From Nageia nagi (taxonomy: Eukaryota > Pinophyta): 64,000 bases of DNA. Numbering within the stretch: position 1 is the first letter of the stretch; each line of letters starts with the position of its first letter. Made by a program: the position numbers and the translations under genes. Location: NCBI GenBank assembly GCA_050084985.1, contig JBITNC010000001.1, positions 98,642,001-98,706,000 on the forward strand. The letters run 5' to 3'. Positions 11,990 to 22,699 of the stretch are shown piece after piece. The notes beneath the pieces were generated by a model that was given only the letters and a program-made list of their open reading frames with translations, was not told where the DNA came from and searched no databases.

Positions 11990-12830
11990 CATTTGTATCC
12001 ACTTAAAACTCAGTTGCATCTAATTTTTCTTCTTCTTTGACCTACAAATTCCTATCTTTATAGAAATTATTTTTATTAAATACAACATCCCTGCTTTTGA
12101 TGATCCTATGGTTAATATTATCCCATAACTTGTAATCCAATCCATCAATTTCACAACCAATGAAATAACATTTTTGGGATTTTGCATCTAACTTCTTTAT
12201 ATTTTCTTTATCTATGTGGGCAAAAGCCTCACAACCAAGAACTCTCAAGAAAGAATAATTACAAGTCTTACCACTCCATAGCTCCTTTAGAATGCCTCCA
12301 TCCAATGTACTTCATGGCCCTATGTTTATCAAGTAAACTACAGTGTCAAATATAAGATGCCCAAAGAAACAATGATAAACATGCATGCAATCTAAGGCAC
12401 CTAGCATGCTCAAGGATTATCCTATTCATCCTCTCAAAAAACCCATTCTCTTGAGGTGCTTTGGGTGTAACCTTAATCCTTATTATACCATTTAAAGAGA
12501 AATAATTGCCAAAATCATTTGAATAGTACTCACCACTATTATCTAATTTCAAACACTTTACCTTATTTCTAGTTTCATTTTCAACTAATGCTTCCATTTT
12601 TGAAATGTGTCAAAAACATCAAATTTATTCCTTATTCAATAAATCGATATCTTATGAGTAGCATCATCAATAAAGGTAACATAATAATTACAATGATTAA
12701 GAGATGTTAACTGGGCTGGTCGCCACACATCACTGTGCACCAACTCCAACTTTTCCTTTTTGTTATCCTTTCCATTTAGCAAAAATCTCACCCTTTTTTG
12801 CTTATTGTAGACATAATTCTCATAAAATCC
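11990..12830 (-). pseudogene. Copia integrase, degenerate
   Basis: Segments in order on the - strand are KLELVHSDVW (expected HTDVWGP, first catalytic Asp present), YYVTFIDDATHK, then MEALVENETRNKVKCLKLDNSGEY (12542-12597; expected RSDNGGEY, second catalytic Asp present). Next come PKAPQENGFFERMNR (expected GTPQQNGVAERMNR, Glu present) and the C-terminal block RVLGCEAFAHIDKENIKKLD to SRDVVFN (12042-12305). The Tork/TNT1-type phrasing is strong. Stop codons and a frameshift lie between the open pieces at 12346-12597 and 12042-12305. Confidence 0.75.
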
Positions 12831-13360
12831 TCAATCAACCTCTTTAAGCTTTGGTAGCAACTTTCTTGAATGAAGAGCCTTCATTCCCTTTTCACTCATG
12901 TGTCCCAATCTATAATGACATAACTTAGCATTCTCTCCTATAGCCACTAAATTCATTATATAGGTAGAAGTATTGACAAGTATATATAAAGTACCAATTA
13001 GCTTACTCTTGGCTACCACCAATGATCCCTTGGTGATCTTCTAGGAATGGTCTCTAAATCTAGTGAAATATCCTTCTTTATCAAGTTTGCTAGTTGAAAC
13101 TAAATTTCTCTTGAGTTCAAGAATATGTTGGACCTCATTTAACATCAAGTAATTTCCACTTGATAGCTTCATTTTGATTTTGCCCATGCCAACAATCCTG
13201 CACGAATGGTCATCTCTCAATAGCACTTGTCCATAATCACCTTTGACATACTAAAAAAAATATTCACAATGAGATGTAGCATGATAAGAGGCTTCTAAGT
13301 CTATTATATAATAATTACTATTATTATCTAATGATAAAATTAAGGCATCCTCTAGAATTT
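12831..13360 (-). pseudogene. Copia protease and GAG-pre-integrase, degenerate
   Basis: The protease active-site region reads YYIIDLEASYHAT, where copia elements have W-LDSGASxHxT. The Ser and Gly after the catalytic Asp are replaced (DSG to DLE), so the enzyme would be dead. LNEVQHILELKRNLVSTSKLDKEG follows (13041-13226). The GAG-pre-integrase domain LCHYRLGHMSEKGMKALHS (12831-13022) keeps the W/YHxxLGH pattern. A stop separates the two parts. Confidence 0.7.
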
Positions 13361-13379
13361 CACTTGTAATATTTGCTTC

Positions 13380-13700
13380 ATGATTAGTACCTTGACTCTC
13401 TTCATCCCTTTGTTCAACATTCTTCCTTTTCCAACACTCATTTTTTGTGTGCCCTTTCTTATTACAATACTAGCACTATATTGCTCTTTCCTTTTGATTT
13501 TGATCTTCCTCTTGATCTTACTCTGCTTGGACTTCTTCCCCTCTCGTTTTGTCTTCCTCTGTTCTCCACTATTAACATAGTTGATGAAATTGATTCACTT
13601 GAAGATTTTCTTTGCATATCCTTGCTTAGAATCACTCCAACAACATCATCAAGGTGCTTATCCTTGCTTAGAATTACTCCAACAACATCACTATTAATGA
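13380..13700 (-). pseudogene. Copia gag C-terminus with zinc-knuckle remnant
   Basis: The open frame 13462-13743 (- strand) contains DVVGVILSKD twice, RRKSSSE-like sequence and an Arg/Ser/Gly-rich tail (RGRSPSRVRSRGRSKSKGK). That composition is typical of the region before the copia zinc knuckle. Beyond it, shifted frames read CNKKGHTKNECWKRKN, a CCHC knuckle whose first Cys lies at a stop-broken position. The first ~17 codons of the frame are LTR sequence, showing the deletion junction. Confidence 0.7.
13619..13700 (-). repeat. 42-bp tandem duplication in copia gag
   Basis: The segment beginning TCCTTGCTTAGAATCACTCC at 13619 repeats at 13661 with a 42-base period. It encodes DVVGVILSKDKHLD followed by DVVGVILSKDMQ. 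The reading frame is preserved. Confidence 0.8.
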
Positions 13701-14116
13701 TTTGTAATTTTTGAGCAAAATTATGGAAAGAATTACAAAGCATTCAAGACAAAAACAACACACAAATAAGTAGACACAAGATATATCAAGGTTCACCTAG
13801 AGAGGGCTACATCCCCATAGAATTATCAAGTCCTCTTTGTATTATCCTCCAAAGGGATCCTTCTACAACAAAACAACTATAAAATTCCTCTATGGAATAT
13901 AATGGAACCTTACACACAAGTCTCTCATCAATTCTCACAACCCAAATTTTTTGCTAATCATAAAATGCTTGAGATAATCAATCCCAAATAATATCCACTA
14001 GTTGTGCCCCTATTTAGTTCTAATTGCAGTCTCTTGCAATGTAAAACACCTATCATCCATCTAATTTTAGTTCCCAAATTAGAATAAATAGTTAACTCAG
14101 GCTCCAAAACTTATCA
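13694..14116 (-). repeat. Copia 5' LTR, lacking its last ~30 bases
   Basis: It aligns with the 3' LTR from 14116 (TGATAAGTTTTGG on the - strand) down to about 13694. There the match stops and gag coding sequence begins with no primer site between. Confidence 0.7.
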
Positions 14117-15290
14117 AATGGATAGCTCCAGGAAGGAACATGAACGATCAAGTAAATTAAAGACTTTAATTCCAAAATGAAATTTTGAAAAATCTATAGA
14201 AAGAATAGGCATTTTGAGGAATGGGGATGAATTGGGAGATGAGGTAAAGAATGCAGGAATGTCAGATTGATGACAAGGGCAATGAAGGCTATTCATTATC
14301 CATAGTACAATAAATAGATGCTTAGTGGAGATCATTTGAAGGTAACTTTGGCCTCTACATAGAAGGAAGTTCCTACAAAAATTGCAATTTAGAACATAGA
14401 TGGGTTGCCCAATATGGAATTTAAATTATTTTGGGAATTTTTCAATAAAAAATATTCTAATTTTATATTAGATTGGAGCTCTATGGTGCAACCAGTACGT
14501 GGATGGTGTGACCAATAAGCAGAAAAGAAGGATAGTTGGCCATAGTATTTTGTTGTAACAAAAATGACTATTAGATGATAGTTTTTTGAAACATATGTAA
14601 TATCATAGAATATATATAAATTTATATACATATAGGTTTTGGGGCCCTATCTTTTTGAAAACCCGCTGTAAATTTTTTACCCTTATCGAAAAAAGTTATG
14701 ACTTAAACATAAGGTCATGTTCATACTCAAATTAGACAACCATAACATAAATTTAATAAGAAATATCTTTAAGTAATTAAAGAGTAATGATAGGTAATAA
14801 ATATATTATAGATGAGATTCTAAGTCCAAGGAGCGACTTAAAATAAAACTATTAAGGTTTGTTAAAGATTTATATTTTCAATACTAGTTAGGTTGCTCAA
14901 AATATTTTAAGAATAAATTTAAGTCATGATTATGAATTTCATATCAAAGAAAGGTGTTAAAATTTAATACATGAATATGTTAAATCACAAATACATATTT
15001 CAAACTAGAAAGTATTTCAATTTGTAAATGTGGTATATCTAAAGTAAATGAATGGTGAATGCTCTCATTGTTGGGATTATGAACATGTTATGAATGTTTG
15101 TTGCACATTTTGAATGAATGAGTAATATTGCTACCTTAGTTTGCTTAAATTACTTGTATCATTTCATAAATCTTGTGTAGAGGTGGATGAAAGGGTATTT
15201 GAATACTTATATACCCTTCGAAGTGATTTTGAGTAAAACTTAACTTGCAATTGTTCATAATTTGCATGTTAGACTTGTGCAGTTTATGAT
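14117..15290. other. AT-rich region without recognisable gene
   Basis: Short open frames at 14114-14335 and 14389-14631 (- strand) have no recognisable motif. The rest is AT-rich sequence without repeats that I can pair within the window. Confidence 0.4.
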
Positions 15291-15379
15291 GGCTCTCTTA
15301 TGTCACTTGGCATAGGAACTTCACTTCATAGTTGAAGACCTACCCAGGACCTACCCTATTACCATCATTGCCTTCCATC

Positions 15380-15860
15380 ATGATTTTTATCATATATTTT
15401 ACACATCCTATCTTCAAACACTAATTTGTAATTCTTCTATAGCATTTGGCCAATGTTCAACAAACTTTGTTTCAAATCTAGAGCATCATAGATACCTTTT
15501 ACCTTCATGGTTCCCTTCTTTATTGGTACTTGCATCTCTCCTTTTCCAACAATCTCTAAGCTATTCTCATCTCCTAATTTGATGACCTATAAAAATGATC
15601 AAGTGTAAAACATAGGTACTATTCAATGGTCATGCGATTTTAGCAACTAGTATCTAAGAGCTAAGTCTCATTTTAAAGATTTAGGGGACTTGTAATTGAA
15701 AGGAACAACTATTTGTCATCATATCCATATTTTTCTTCTCCATAGTGGGTAGATTTGGTTTCATTAGCTTGCTTCAATCTACACTCATGCTTAAAATGAT
15801 CAAATTTATTGCAATAATAACATTGTAAATATCTCGTATCTTTACCTCTTCCATATCTTT
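15380..15860 (-). pseudogene. Second copia element: zinc knuckle and protease remnant
   Basis: On the - strand, from 15860 downward, shifted frames give CYYCNKFDHFKHECRLKQA, a CX2CX4HX4C zinc knuckle with all four ligands present. A decayed active-site region follows. The protease tail VIKLGDENSLEIVGKGEMQV (about 15530-15600), GIYDALDLKQSLLNIGQML and FEDRMCKIYDKN match copia protease/pre-integrase sequence (…LLSVGQLLEKGY…CTIYD). Sequence identity ends near 15300 and no integrase follows, so the element is 3' truncated. Confidence 0.65.
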
Positions 15861-16680
15861 TGGAGTACATCCCTCTTCATGCATATATTGATTCATTTTC
15901 TAAACTATGTTCTCTTTCTCTACCTCTTCCAAAAGAGGCTCTTCTTCCCCCTCTTTTGGATCTGCCTCTTCCTCTTGAGCCTCTTCCTTTTCCTTCATTC
16001 TCTTTCACGGAGAATGCTTGCTCGTTACTATTTCTTACTAGTATCTTTTCTCTTTTCAAAACTCTATCTTCATCTAATGTAAGAGAGCTAATTGAATGAT
16101 TATTCTTCATGGTTAAGATATCCTTTGTCTCTTCAATAATCAATGCAAAAATATCATACTTTTATGTTAAGGTTATTAAAACCTTCTTGATGACAACCTC
16201 CTTCTCTATCTCTCCAAGAGTAGCTATTTTATTGACTATGGATTTCACTCATACTTAGTAATCTTCAACATTGTTCCTTCTCTTTAGTGATTCAAATTTT
16301 CAAACTCCCTTCTCAATGTTTGGAGCTTCACCTCTTTCACCTTGAAACTACCTTGGTAGCCTTCTCTCAATATTGCCCATGCTTCTTGGGTGAAGACACA
16401 TGTTGAGATTCTGGGAAAGATGCTCTTGTTTAGAGCTTCTTGGATGAAAGAGAGAGCCATGGAGTTTTGCTTCTCCTTCTTCTTTGCATCCTTTCTTACG
16501 CCTACACTCAAAGTATTTCAGTTTGTAGGATCATTGTATCCAACCTCAATATCTAATTAGCATCTTCCCTTTAGGAGAGTGTTCATCCAAATACTCCAAT
16601 ACTCATAGTCACTCCCATCAAACTCTGGAATTGGAATTACATTTGAGTTGCTTCTCATGTATTCTCTCCTCCCTATACAA
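15861..16680 (-). pseudogene. Second copia element: gag (UBN2-type)
   Basis: The frame 16284-16511 reads SFIQEALNKSIFPRI, TQEAWAILREGYQGS and KVKLQTLRREFENL-like sequence. This is the UBN2/gag core of plant copia elements (…IQQAV…IFPRI…AWEILKxxFQGS…LQTLRREFE…). A frame at 15877-16143 gives the C-terminal part with MKNNHSISSLTLDEDRV and a Gly/Arg-rich tail before the zinc knuckle. A frameshift or stop lies between 16143 and 16284. It sits directly downstream of the primer site at 16709-16720, as expected. Confidence 0.7.
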
Positions 16681-16708
16681 ACTTCTTGAACCAAACTAAT
16701 CCAATGAA

Positions 16709-16720
16709 GCTTTGATACCA
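16709..16720 (-). promoter_or_regulatory. Primer-binding site, initiator-Met tRNA type
   Basis: The - strand reads TGGTATCAAAGC, 11 of 12 identical to the common plant iMet primer site TGGTATCAGAGC. It lies between the LTR and gag. Confidence 0.7.
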
Positions 16721-16722
16721 AA

Positions 16723-17214
16723 TGAAGTTAGTTAACACACATAAAAAGAATTACAATGTTCAAATTAATGGCAATATTATTCTGCAACTCAATGGGAAAG
16801 AAAGCATTCATAAATGGCAACTCATGCAAACTAATGGAACACTAATAAACTTATATTGAATATTGAGAACACATTCTAATAGTAATTACAACTTGGAATA
16901 AGAGATAAATATGTTCCACAACCCATATACAGCCTTAGCTCTTTAGTTTATATTCTATTACAAAGAAAAATGATGCAAAAAATGAAGAAATAATAACTTT
17001 TTAAAAAATATAATACTAAGTACTAGTTGGCAAGCTGATTATATTAAGGTCTAACTGAGTGGTCGATTTCACAGAATCCAATTCTCATTTTGGATGTGAA
17101 AGATGAAATAATGAGCACCAAAATTAGGAGTTTTGAATAAGTTTAAGTTATATTATGCCTTTGAAATCTTCATTACATTAAAATACCTTACAATAATACA
17201 TTATACATTCCAAC
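16723..17214 (-). repeat. 5' LTR of second copia element
   Basis: It is bounded inside by the primer site and outside by TGTTGGAATGTATAATG on the - strand (17214 downward). That start is nearly the same as the start of the solo LTR at 18372 (28 of the first 30 bases agree). The length would be about 492 bases. No second LTR was found. Confidence 0.6.
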
Positions 17215-17248
17215 ACTAGTGAAATAGTGCTATCAATGATTTAAAAAC

Positions 17249-18366
17249 ATGAATGATTATTATCATATTACACCCATAATGAAACATTATACATGTATGG
17301 TTGATCTTATTAGTTGTGTTGGGCATGTAGATGAAGCAAAAAGACTTAAGAAATATCATGCTAGTAAAACCTTATTTAATTATGATAATAATCAAGAATC
17401 AAATTTATTCTTTGAAGCTTGCAACTCAACTCCTTCTCTTTCATTGTCATCTTTCTAATTTCTATCCTATTGCTGACAAGATTCTATATAAACCAAGTGC
17501 TTAAAAATTATGACTCACAATAAATAAAAAACTACTAAGTTAAGTAACAATAACAAATAAATGATTATAGGGAAGAGATTTCTTATTTTTCTTATTATCA
17601 ACATCTAGAGCCATGTGGTATACTATCTCACTTTGTCCAAAAATACTTCCATGAATTTTTTGTATAATATCAACCATGAACATTTGAAGCATGGGATGCA
17701 ATGCTTACAAAACATTTACAGCTTGCTTAACTACATACCAAATTTATTCTAGAATCCCTCAATTAGTAATTAAATAATGTAAAATCCAAAAGAATTATGC
17801 TTTTTTCTCCATGTAAGCTAAAAGTTGAAGTGAAAGTGAATAATTTTATGGACTGCAATGATTCAAGGGTATGTAAGGAATGATTGTAGAAGAAATTATT
17901 ATAAGGGATGCCAACCATTTTCACCACTTCAAGGATGGATGATGTTCATGTGGTGACTATTAGTGATTAACTAAAGGATGTTTTCTATAGAAATGCAATA
18001 AATCTTTTTCTAGGAAATGATTTATTTTAGAAATTACGTAATTAAAAAGTGCAAAATCCAAAAACCCTATGTTTTTTCCCCATGTAAGCTAAAAGTTAAA
18101 GTGAACAATATGACATGTAATATAGTATTGGAAGATCTCCAATTGATAGCATTTATTATGAGATTTATTAAATTTAATGTAGTCTCTTCTTTATGTAAAT
18201 TTTGATGAAGGCACCTTCAACTACTTCATAAATATATTTTCGAGCCACAAATTTTGTACTATACATATGTTACCTCAAAAGTACACTTGCAAGTATTCTT
18301 CCTATATATCTAACTTTTGCAAATTTAAATGGGGCATGGACACTCATAGAAAAATAACTATATGTG
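17249..18366 (+). pseudogene. PPR (PLS class) pseudogene, interrupted copy, left part
   Basis: Three motifs appear in + strand frames. YYHITPIMKHYTCMVDL followed by HVDEAKRL (17255-17360) is the conserved PLS/E-region motif (…ITPxxEHYxCMVDLLGRAGxLDEA…). WTAMIQGYVRND lies at about 17856-17890. STLASILPIYLTFANLNGAWTLIE lies at 18260-18340 (expected TFASVLPACAxLAALExG). The order implies the tail of one copy followed by the start of the next. Stops and frameshifts separate all pieces. Intact PLS proteins act in organelle RNA processing; this one cannot be functional. Confidence 0.65.
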
Positions 18367-18371
18367 GGTTT

Positions 18372-18872
18372 TGTTGGAATATATAATGCATTATTGTAAG
18401 GTTTAGTAATTATCCTCTTTGTAAATTCACTAATAGTTACTGGTATCACTAGACACCTTAAGTATTTAAGTGAATATGATAAATTAACTTATCCTACACT
18501 CCATCTCATGAACATGCCCCTTAGGTAAAAGAGAGTAACATGTCATGCCTTTTTACAATGGTTAAAAGGGTGATCTAAAGGAGGATTTTGGCCTATAAAT
18601 AGAAGGCCCGCTCTTTGTGATCACTCACCAATTTGTGAAGCAAAGTTATGCTATAAGATAGTGTTTAAGATATGATGTTAGGAGGATTGTAAGAGAGTTG
18701 TCATTGTGAATGCAGTAAGATCTAGTTAGTGGATGTACTCCTAGTTGGAGGAACCACTTTATATCTTTAGTCACTCTGTGAGATTGCTTATGCTTGAATT
18801 TTTTATGTTAGAGTGAGCTTCCATGTGATCTTAGTAGTTTATGATTGTTTTAGTTATATTTCAATCCCTTCA
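18372..18872 (+). mobile_element. Solo copia LTR, 501 bp, with TSD GGTTT
   Basis: It begins TGTTGGAATATATAATG and ends CCCTTCA. It is flanked by identical 5-mers GGTTT at 18367-18371 and 18873-18877. No internal region adjoins it, so it is the usual product of recombination between two LTRs. A TATAAATA box lies at 18593-18600. Confidence 0.85.
18593..18600 (+). promoter_or_regulatory. TATA box of the solo LTR
   Basis: TATAAATA followed by AGAAGGCCCG, about 220 bases into the LTR, is a typical copia LTR promoter layout. Function is inferred from position. Confidence 0.5.
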
Positions 18873-18877
18873 GGTTT

Positions 18878-18980
18878 CTTATACATGCAATTGTGATGAT
18901 AGTCATGATAGACATGTATTCAAAATATGGGAGCATTAAGAAACAAGTGTTTTGTTTGATAATATGCATAATAAATAAAC
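18878..18980 (+). pseudogene. PPR pseudogene, right part after solo LTR
   Basis: Directly after the target duplication the frame reads IDMYSKYGSIKK (expected LIDMYAKCGSIExA), then a shifted CFDNMHNK (expected VFDNMPxR). It continues the piece ending at 18366. The homologous uninterrupted sequence lies at 22836-22920. Confidence 0.65.
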
Positions 18981-19559
18981 AAACACTTTAATTTAAATGC
19001 AATTATTTCAGGATATCCAAGGAATGATTTTTTTATGTTTTAGAACTAAAGTTCATATATTAATTGAATTTTATGTTCATTCAAATCTTATGGAGTATTT
19101 GCAACTTCAATTTTTTTAATTTACATAATACTACATAAATAAATACGAAAGTTACTTATCTTATTGTTGTGTTCTTCATCACATTCTTGTGGATTACAAT
19201 TTGGGTTTCTTTTGCATGCAATTGTGATAAAACATGTATTTAAAATTCTCTACTGTATACATGTTAGCTCAATTGTTAATAATAATCAAACTTAAAAAAC
19301 CTCTACATGTTACCTCAAACTATTGGTTGATATGATGATGATTGGAATGGATCTTGCTTATGTGTTGCCTTAAGTGAATTTATCCTCTTATTATTGCTTG
19401 AAATTTATCAAAAGAAACATGGAAGACTTTCAAATTATAAAGTATTACTTAGGAGCTTTCCTTGGGTTTATGCCCAAAGATATTTTCAAAAAATAAACTT
19501 CATTTCAAAGGTGTCAAGCTCTTAAGTACACATTCAAGAGTTTTTAATAAAATCTATAT

Positions 19560-20100
19560 GTCTTGGAGGAAATTACATCCACAATGAAACACTATATGTG
19601 TATAGTTGATTTTATTTTCCATGTTGGGCATCTAAATTGAAGCAAAAGACTTTATACATAACATGATAAATAGAACCAATAATTAAACAATGTAGAATAC
19701 AAAAAACTTTTGCTTTTTTCCCCATGTAAGTTAAAATTTAAAGTAAATAATATGACATGTAATCTAATGCTACAAGATTTCCAATGCTAGTGTCTATTGT
19801 AAGATTTATTATATATAATGTACGAATGATATGAGTATGGAAATGATGATATACTATCAAATTTTGTTTAAATATGCTTGCATGAATTTTTTGTATAATA
19901 TAAGCCATGAATACTTTAGACATGGGATGAAAATTCATAGATGACATTTACAACTTTCTCAACTATAACATACTAACTTTGTGTTTTGGAAGCCATTAAC
20001 TAGTAATTAAACAATGTATAATAAAAAAAAAAATATGCCTTTTTTCCCATGTAAGCTATAACTTAAAGTGAATAATATGATATGTAATCTAGTGCTAGAT
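19560..20100 (+). pseudogene. PPR tail fragment plus shared non-coding repeat
   Basis: Around 19567-19645 the frame reads STMKHYMCIVDF and VGHLN, another copy of the HYTCMVDL motif at 17.28 kb. After it come two copies (about 19720 and 20050) of a non-coding block, CCCATGTAAGYTAWAAYTTA then AATAATATGAYATGTAATCTA. Related copies lie at about 17810 and 18080. This supports duplication of the whole PPR-containing segment. Confidence 0.5.
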
Positions 20101-20880
20101 TTAATGCAAGAATGACACAAATATTGCATTTATGATTACAAGACATTTAAATAAATAAGTAATAAAATATTTGTAGTTTGAGAGTAAGTAATATGATTGT
20201 TTGCACTAATTTAATTCACTACCATGTAGAATTCAACATAAATCTTGTAATGAATAATCATTCATTTGAATAAAAGTCTATCATAATTTGTAACATAATT
20301 ATGAAAATGAAGGAGTCTATATCATTATTTGAAAATAACTTCTAACATATGCCAAGTAACGAAGGAGCTCACAACATTACGATCATCTCATCAATCCCTC
20401 TAGACAACAGTATTTTATCTTTAATGGCAACCATCACATTTATTTTCCACCAATTCTCACCCTAATGTTCACCATATACAACATCATGAGGGTTAGTACT
20501 AATCACATAACCATCAACCATAATGCTATGGTCCTTTTTCAAGATGCATGCCTTTATATCACTTTAGATGTTTCCCTGTATGTAACATTAAAATCCTAAA
20601 TAAATTCACTCCATAGCATACAATAAATAAATTCATTGCATAACATATAATAAACTAATTCAACCATTTAAAATATGAAATAATAGTCATACCATTAATG
20701 ATGTTAGCCTATAACCTCTTGAGTTGTTGCGTGTAGGTGGCATTGTAGATGGAACACAACCATCTATGTGTGGAACTGTAGGGGTACCATGTAGTATTGC
20801 TACCTATGAAATTATATGCAAAGTATCATTATAATTTTGGGGTTACAACATGTAAGCATTTCAAATATGAAACTATGAAA
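20101..20880. other. AT-rich region without recognisable gene
   Basis: No coding motif, repeat pair or structured RNA is seen here. It precedes the decayed transposase on the opposite strand. Confidence 0.35.
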
Positions 20881-22500
20881 AAACTAACACACTTATAACT
20901 GTTTAACCTGTTTCATAAGCTCTTCCACCTTTTTATCATTCTCTTTCATATTTTTTTTATTCTCTTCCATTCTCTCTTCCATTAATTTATATTTTGATCT
21001 ATATTATTCTATTAAATCTTATGAATCTTTTGTATATAAACCTGACCAACAAATATAATAATCGACATTACTCCTTTGTTGACACCCCAAACTTAAGCTG
21101 ATCTTTTTGGTCATAAAATCGTGGTGAGGGAATTATTTGTAGTATATTGATTTACGAAGGATCACATAGATGATATTTATTCATCCTTTTTTCTAATAAC
21201 ATCACATGCATAAACTATTTGGGAATATGTTAAAAAAATAATCAATATAACAATGGTTTGAATTCAATGCATTGTTATTTCCAAGAAAATGTCACTTACA
21301 ATTGTCTTCACAACTTTTGTTGAAATAAATATACCATCCTTCATTATATGATATTCCTTCCATATATGATTACCCTTGGTAGTGGAGGTTTTGCATTTGA
21401 TTGCTTCTTTTGCAAGATATATAGTTGGAGAAACATGTGGATAAGTCCTACAATAGCACAATATAATAGTAGTTGTTATATAATGAATGATCATGATATA
21501 ATAACATGTCATAATTTAGCCATATATATCCAATTTGACTCCAAGTATTGAAGAGGGATTGGTGAGATCTATTTTTTTGTTTCTTTGCCTTACATTCTCA
21601 AATTCAATGTTGCTCCTATCATTCACAAAGTCTTCCAAAACTTTATTTAATACATTAGGTGGGCAATTAGCAATTCTATCTATATCATTATCATGCATAT
21701 CATAGTGGTGTTTCGCAAGTTGATTCTTGTAATTATTTCATGGATTGACCATGGTCATCAAGATCCATTTTCTTATTCCATTTGGGATGACATATTTTTG
21801 CTTCATGAAACCAATATCTTATTAGATGTAACAATGTACAAGTATTAAAAAATGGACACTATGAAATCCATTGGCTAGAAAATTATTGTAATTAATGTTC
21901 ATAAATACCTTACATTTCGTTGGGACTACTTTATGATTCTTATAAGTGATAGGGATAAATTCCCTTGTAATTACCCACAAATAAGATACAAACATTGTCA
22001 AATTTTCACTTATGGGATGTCCATTTAGATTGCAATTAATCACCACTTTATACGTGGTGGCTAACTCTACTTTGCATCTTATTGGAGCTCTCTTTATATT
22101 ATGTTTAGTGATATTCAAAGTGTCTTGTGGAGGTAAACTAACATAATCACCAATACATTTGGTCACCATATAAACATGATTATGCCATATAGTATGATAA
22201 CAACAAATAACCAACATCATAAGAAATATTTTATATAGTTTGCATACCTTATTCATTAGCCAAATCATAGTCAACATCAACTCCAACCCTAGTTTAAGTA
22301 TTCACACCAACTAATACATCCATCCCATTATTTATCAAACAAACTAAGTTATCTATGTTAGGGGTCAGCTCCTCAATCATAATACTTAAGAGCTTGTATC
22401 TTCTACTTGGCTCCTCATTTAGTATGACAACTCCAACTACATATTTTCTTAATCTTATTTTTTTGGGACCTCTACCATTAAAACAAAAATACTCTTTTGT
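20881..22500 (-). pseudogene. En/Spm (Ptta)-type transposase-associated protein, degenerate
   Basis: Reading the - strand from 22500, shifted frames give FNGRGPKKIRLRKYVVG, then CKVELATTYKVVINCNLNGHP, ISENLTMFVSYLWVITRE and PITYKNHKVVPTKCK. These match the plant Ptta/En/Spm (Transposase_24) pattern KVVIxxNxxGQPIGE…LxxFLG…R…PLxYxxWxxVP. Further on, MHDNDIDRIANCPPNV (from 21698) fits KHExDxxRLxNCPPNV, and HIWKEYHIMKDGIFI fits the LFxxTHxRKDGTxV block. A Glu/Lys-rich coiled-coil stretch ends it near 20930. Several stops make it non-functional. It marks a decayed CACTA-type transposon. Confidence 0.55.
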
Positions 22501-22699
22501 TGTTAATTAGCACTCATATGGATTGCATAACCTAAAATCAAGTAATACAATATCATGAGATTTGTTAGATTTAATGCAATCTCCATGGAGATCTTCTTTA
22601 CGTAAATTGTGATGAAGGCACCTTCAACTACTTCATAAATAGATTTTTCCATAATTTTTTTACTATGCATATGTTACATCAAAAGTACACACAATACAA

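Larger units (their letters stand above)
9728..14116 (-). mobile_element. Ty1/copia element, Tork/TNT1-like, degenerate
   Basis: On the - strand the order is 5' LTR (about 13694-14116), gag C-terminus, protease, GAG-pre-integrase, integrase, reverse transcriptase, RNase H, polypurine tract (10139-10151), 3' LTR (9728-10138). That is the copia order, with integrase before reverse transcriptase. The flanking 5-mers are GATGG (9723-9727) and AATGG (14117-14121), a 4/5 match expected of an old target duplication. The PBS and gag N-terminus are missing. Confidence 0.8.
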
